From Sialis fuliginosa (taxonomy: Eukaryota > Arthropoda > Insecta > Megaloptera > Sialidae), in assembly GCA_961205875.1 (NCBI GenBank), contig OY540813.1, forward strand, positions 9,519,001 through 9,583,000: a stretch of 64,000 nucleotides of DNA. Direction: 5' to 3'. Below, piece by piece: positions 60,936-64,000 of this stretch (its first letter is position 1; each line of letters opens with the position of its first letter). The notes beneath the pieces were generated by a model. That model was not told the origin of the DNA. It was given only the letters and a program-made list of their open reading frames with translations, and did no database searches. The position numbers and the translations under genes were made by a program.

Positions 60936-61889
60936 TCCATACTAATATTATAAATGCGAAAGTGTGTTTGTCTGTCTGTTTTCTGTTTGTTACCTTTTCA
61001 CGGCTAAACCGCATTACCGATTTTGATTAAATTTGGCAGTGAGATAGCTTGCATCCCGAGGACGGACATAGGCTATTTCGTATCTTAAAAATTCAACCCC
61101 TAAGAAATTGCAAGGGGGTAGAAATTTTTTAATTTTTTTTAGTAATTATTATTTTACCCCCCGATACATATGAAGGGTTGTAAGTGGTTTTATTCGATCC
61201 GGCGGGAAAAATACCACGGGGGCGTAGGTTTTAGGGGGCAAAACAACCCTCTATCTCGCATAGGAGCCGAGATATTTACGATTTTGTATAATGAAAGAAA
61301 ACTAAAAATAAGAAAAATTTAATATTTTACCCCCTGTCACATATGAAGAGTTGTAATTGATTACATTCGATCTGGCGGGCAAAAATACTACGGAAGAGGG
61401 ATTATTAGGGGGACAAAACAACCCCTTATCTTACATAGGAGTCGCGACTTATATTATAAATGCGAAAGTGTATCTCTCAGTCTGTCTATTTGTTACCTGT
61501 TCACGACTAAACTGCTTTACCGATTTTGATGAAATTTGGCAGTGAGATGGCTTACATCCCAAGGACGGATTAAGGCTATTTCATATCTCGAAAATTCAAC
61601 CCCTAAGGAATTGCAAGGGGGAGGAAAATTTTAAATTTTTTTTAGTAATTAATATTTTACCCGTTACATATGAAGGGTTGTAAGTGGTTTTATTCGATCC
61701 AGCGGGAAAAATACCACGGGGGTGGGGGTTTTAGAGCGGAAAAACCCCTCTATCTCGCATAGGAGCCGACACATTTACGATTTTGTATAATTAAAGAAAA
61801 CTAAAAATAAGATAAATTTAATATTTTACCCCCTGTCACATATGAAGGGTTTCGAAATCCACGCGAGCGAAGTCGCGGGTAGCAGCTAG
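60936..61889 (+). mobile_element. Helitron-type non-autonomous element, copy A
   Basis: 954 bp. It starts TCCATACTAATATTATAAAT after a host A. It ends GCGAGCGAAGTCGCGGGTAG then CAGCTAG before T (61890). GCGA...TCGC makes the short 3' hairpin, followed by CTAG, as in Helitrons. The head (AAATGCGAAAGTGT, GTCTGTCTG, CACGGCTAAACCGC, GAAATTTGGCAG-like words) is repeated once inside at about 61449, so the element is a partial internal dimer with a period of about 506 bp. No Rep/helicase. Confidence 0.75.
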
Positions 61890-62855
61890 TCTACTATATA
61901 TAACGAAGTGCCCTGACTCACTGATAATCATTTTTTTGACCATTTCCACTCATCGGAGAACCTTGAAATTTGGTATATATATTCCTTGGGGGTAAAAAAT
62001 AACAACTAGTGGGCCTTTTTTGAAAAAGTTCATAAATGGGGTGACAAGGGACCCCCAATTTTTCAAAAAAAAAGTTAGAATTTTTTTATAATTTTTTCTA
62101 TATTCCTTGGGTGATATAATGTAAGGTTCAAATTTCAGATTTAAAAAAAATGAAAAAAAAAGGAAAAAAAAAGTTTTGATGTAAAAAAGTATCAAAACGA
62201 AAACCGATATTAGATTTTTTTAATTTTTTTTAAATACTTTGGTTAATTGACAACCATGAACCCGTGTCTGATTTTTGAAAAAGATATGTTAAAGAGGAGA
62301 AAATAAACAAAATACGTTTACATATAATGCGCTTTAAGCATTTACTAAATTAATTGCAAATGTCGTAACTATGGATACATTATATTTTATTGATTATTTT
62401 TAAATGTCAGTCATTTAAAATTTTGAAGTAAATGTGTTTTATATGAAGAATAAAATATGACAAAAAAGAAATATAAAGAACATAACGAATGAAAAATATG
62501 CACAACTCTAAAGTAATAAATAATTAAAATTATCGTACATAAATTTGTCAAAAAAATTGAAGACAAACAATCACAGCATTCGAATGACTAATATTCGGCA
62601 TAACATAGGTAATACATTAAAATTTAAAACTTAAAGTTATTGATATATCAATATTTTTACCCACATAGGTATTTTATTGTATTAATTGTATAAATATTAG
62701 AAGAATATATTTAATTAATAATTAACATTGTCGTAATTTTAAATGATATTTTGTTTAATTGTTGTATGAATTTGTACATCTGTCTCTGTGATCTGAACAT
62801 CGTGCGTCTAAAAGTGACAAAGTTAATTCAATTTACAACTATATTTGATTTAAAA
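61890..62855 (+). mobile_element. Repeat R5, copy 2
   Basis: Begins TCTACTATATATAACGAAGT directly after the CTAG of the preceding element, with no base between. Closely similar to 58154-59205. The 81-codon minus frame (61950-62195) differs from its counterpart at five residues, all amino-acid changes, which does not look like selection for protein. Confidence 0.65.
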
Positions 62856-62907
62856 AAGGTTCATCAATTTTAATACAACATATAGGTAGGTATATAATAT
62901 TAATAAA
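62856..62907. other. Short A+T-rich linker
   Basis: Joins R5 copy 2 to the next Helitron-type element. No feature. Confidence 0.5.
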
Positions 62908-63865
62908 TCCATACTAATATTATAAATGCGAAAGTGTGTTTGTCTGTCTCTCTGTCTGTCTGTTACCTTTTCACGGCTAAACCGCTGAACCGATCTTGAT
63001 GAAATTTGGCAGTAAGATAGCTTGCATCCCAAGGACGGATATAGGCTACTTCATATCTCGAAAATGCAACCCCTAAGAAATTGCAAGAGGGTGGAAAAAT
63101 TTTGATTTTTTTTAGTAATTAATATTTTACCCCCCGTTACTAATGAAGGGTTGTAATTGGTTTTATTCGATCCGGCGGGAAAAAATACTACGGGGATGGA
63201 GGTTTTACGGGGAAAACAACCCTCAATCTTGTATAGGAACCAAGATATTTACGATTTTGTATAATGGAAGAAAACTAAAAATAAGAAAAATTTAATATTT
63301 CACCCCCTGTCACATATGAAGGGTTGTAATTGGTTACATTCGATCTGGCGAGAAAAATACTACGGCAGAGGGGTTATTAGCGGGACAAAACAACCCCTTA
63401 TCTTACATAGAAGTCAAGACTTATAATATAAATGCAAAAGTGTATCTCAGTCTGTCTATTTTTTACCTGTTCACGGCTAAACCGCTTTACCGATCTTGAT
63501 GAAATTTGGCAGTAAGATATCTTGCATCCCGAGGAAGAACATAGGAAATTTTTTTTAGTAAAACATTTCACCCCCTGTTGCATATGAAGGGTTGTAATTA
63601 GTTTTCTTAGATCCGGCGGGAAAAATACCACAGGGGTCGGGTATTTATACATGGGGTATATAGAAGAAGAAAAAACCTATCTCGCATAGCAGTCGAGATA
63701 TTTGCGATTTTGCATAATGAATGAAAACTAAAATATAGAAAAAATTTATATTTCACACTCTTACATATGAGTGGTTGTAATTAGCTTCACTCGATCCGGC
63801 GGAAAAAATATCATTAAGATGGGGGTTACAAAACTTACGCGAGCGAAGTCGCGGGTAGCAGCTAG
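62908..63865 (+). mobile_element. Helitron-type non-autonomous element, copy B
   Basis: 958 bp, same ends as copy A: host A, TCCATACTAATATTATAAAT at the start, and GCGAGCGAAGTCGCGGGTAG with CAGCTAG before T (63866) at the end. It has the same internal head repeat at about 63421. The copies differ by scattered substitutions and small indels. Frames at 62850-63032 and 63398-63652 are internal to it. Confidence 0.75.
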
Positions 63866-64000
63866 TTTTTATTATAAAATAAACCAAAGAAATATGTATT
63901 AACGTTATCTCGTAAACATAATTATTGATTATTAAAACTTGTTATATGTAATAGAAAATTATTAAAAAGTTGACAAATTGATTGTTCAAGCTATAACAGA
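63866..64000. other. A+T-rich end of window
   Basis: Nothing recognised. Confidence 0.5.

Noticed and set aside
1-64000. CRISPR array, operon or bacterial features
   Set aside because: No regularly spaced identical repeats and no prokaryotic gene structure; content is eukaryotic transposons.

Overview
The window reads as non-coding, strongly A+T-rich insect nuclear DNA, most probably from a moth or butterfly (Lepidoptera). Three things support this. First, a repeat at about 21230-21785 carries the ACCCTTATAGTTTCG start and CTACGGAACCCTAT end that I know as a very common lepidopteran repeat. Second, a repeat at 38391-38830 (GGGTTCCGTACC ... CTTATAAGGGTTTCG) is another common lepidopteran type. 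Third, there are Helitron-type elements ending in GTCGCGGGTAGCAGCTAGT. The species call is from memory of repeat families, not from a search. No intact protein-coding gene was recognised: every open frame is 106 codons or shorter, and nearly all fall in A+T-rich or repeat sequence and look like chance. The only recognisable protein coding is a decayed PIF/Harbinger transposase piece at 19342-19666. || Layout. 0-13 kb: mostly plain A+T-rich DNA with a GATC-rich hairpin MITE (6676-6871) and two long inverted repeats (10050-10806, 11605-11850). 13-23 kb is a dense transposon patch: a TA-flanked TIR element (13116-13853) with a Penelope-like, ribozyme-motif foldback inserted in it (13292-13530, 12-bp target duplication); a 1.2-kb non-autonomous hAT (13970-15193, 8-bp duplication); a minus-strand Helitron with a duplicated 5' end (17786-18210); a PIF/Harbinger relic (19228-20160); and a small TIR element (22648-22969). 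23-35 kb has further repeats plus short G+C-rich islands, some ending in good splice-donor sequence, that could be untranslated first exons or promoters. 35-57 kb has four hAT-type insertions (36922-37150, 48501-49245, 53045-53235 and 57030-57289), a second copy of the ribozyme-motif element with its own 13-bp duplication (43265-43424), and a long palindrome (53480-53870). 57-64 kb ends in an alternating block of two repeat types (58154-63865), with a CTAG|TC head-to-tail joint at 61889/61890 as expected of rolling-circle Helitron tandems. || The most interesting material is not a gene system but mobile-element biology. There is a short non-autonomous Penelope-like unit that carries the hammerhead core (CTGAAGA ... 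GAAAC) and mobilises with 12-13 bp duplications. There is also a possible Helitron concatemer, and a shared internal motif (GTCTGTC ... GAACCGAT) in several otherwise different repeat families. The sparse G+C-rich islands with donor sites suggest, by inference only, that the window lies inside or beside a gene with very long introns.
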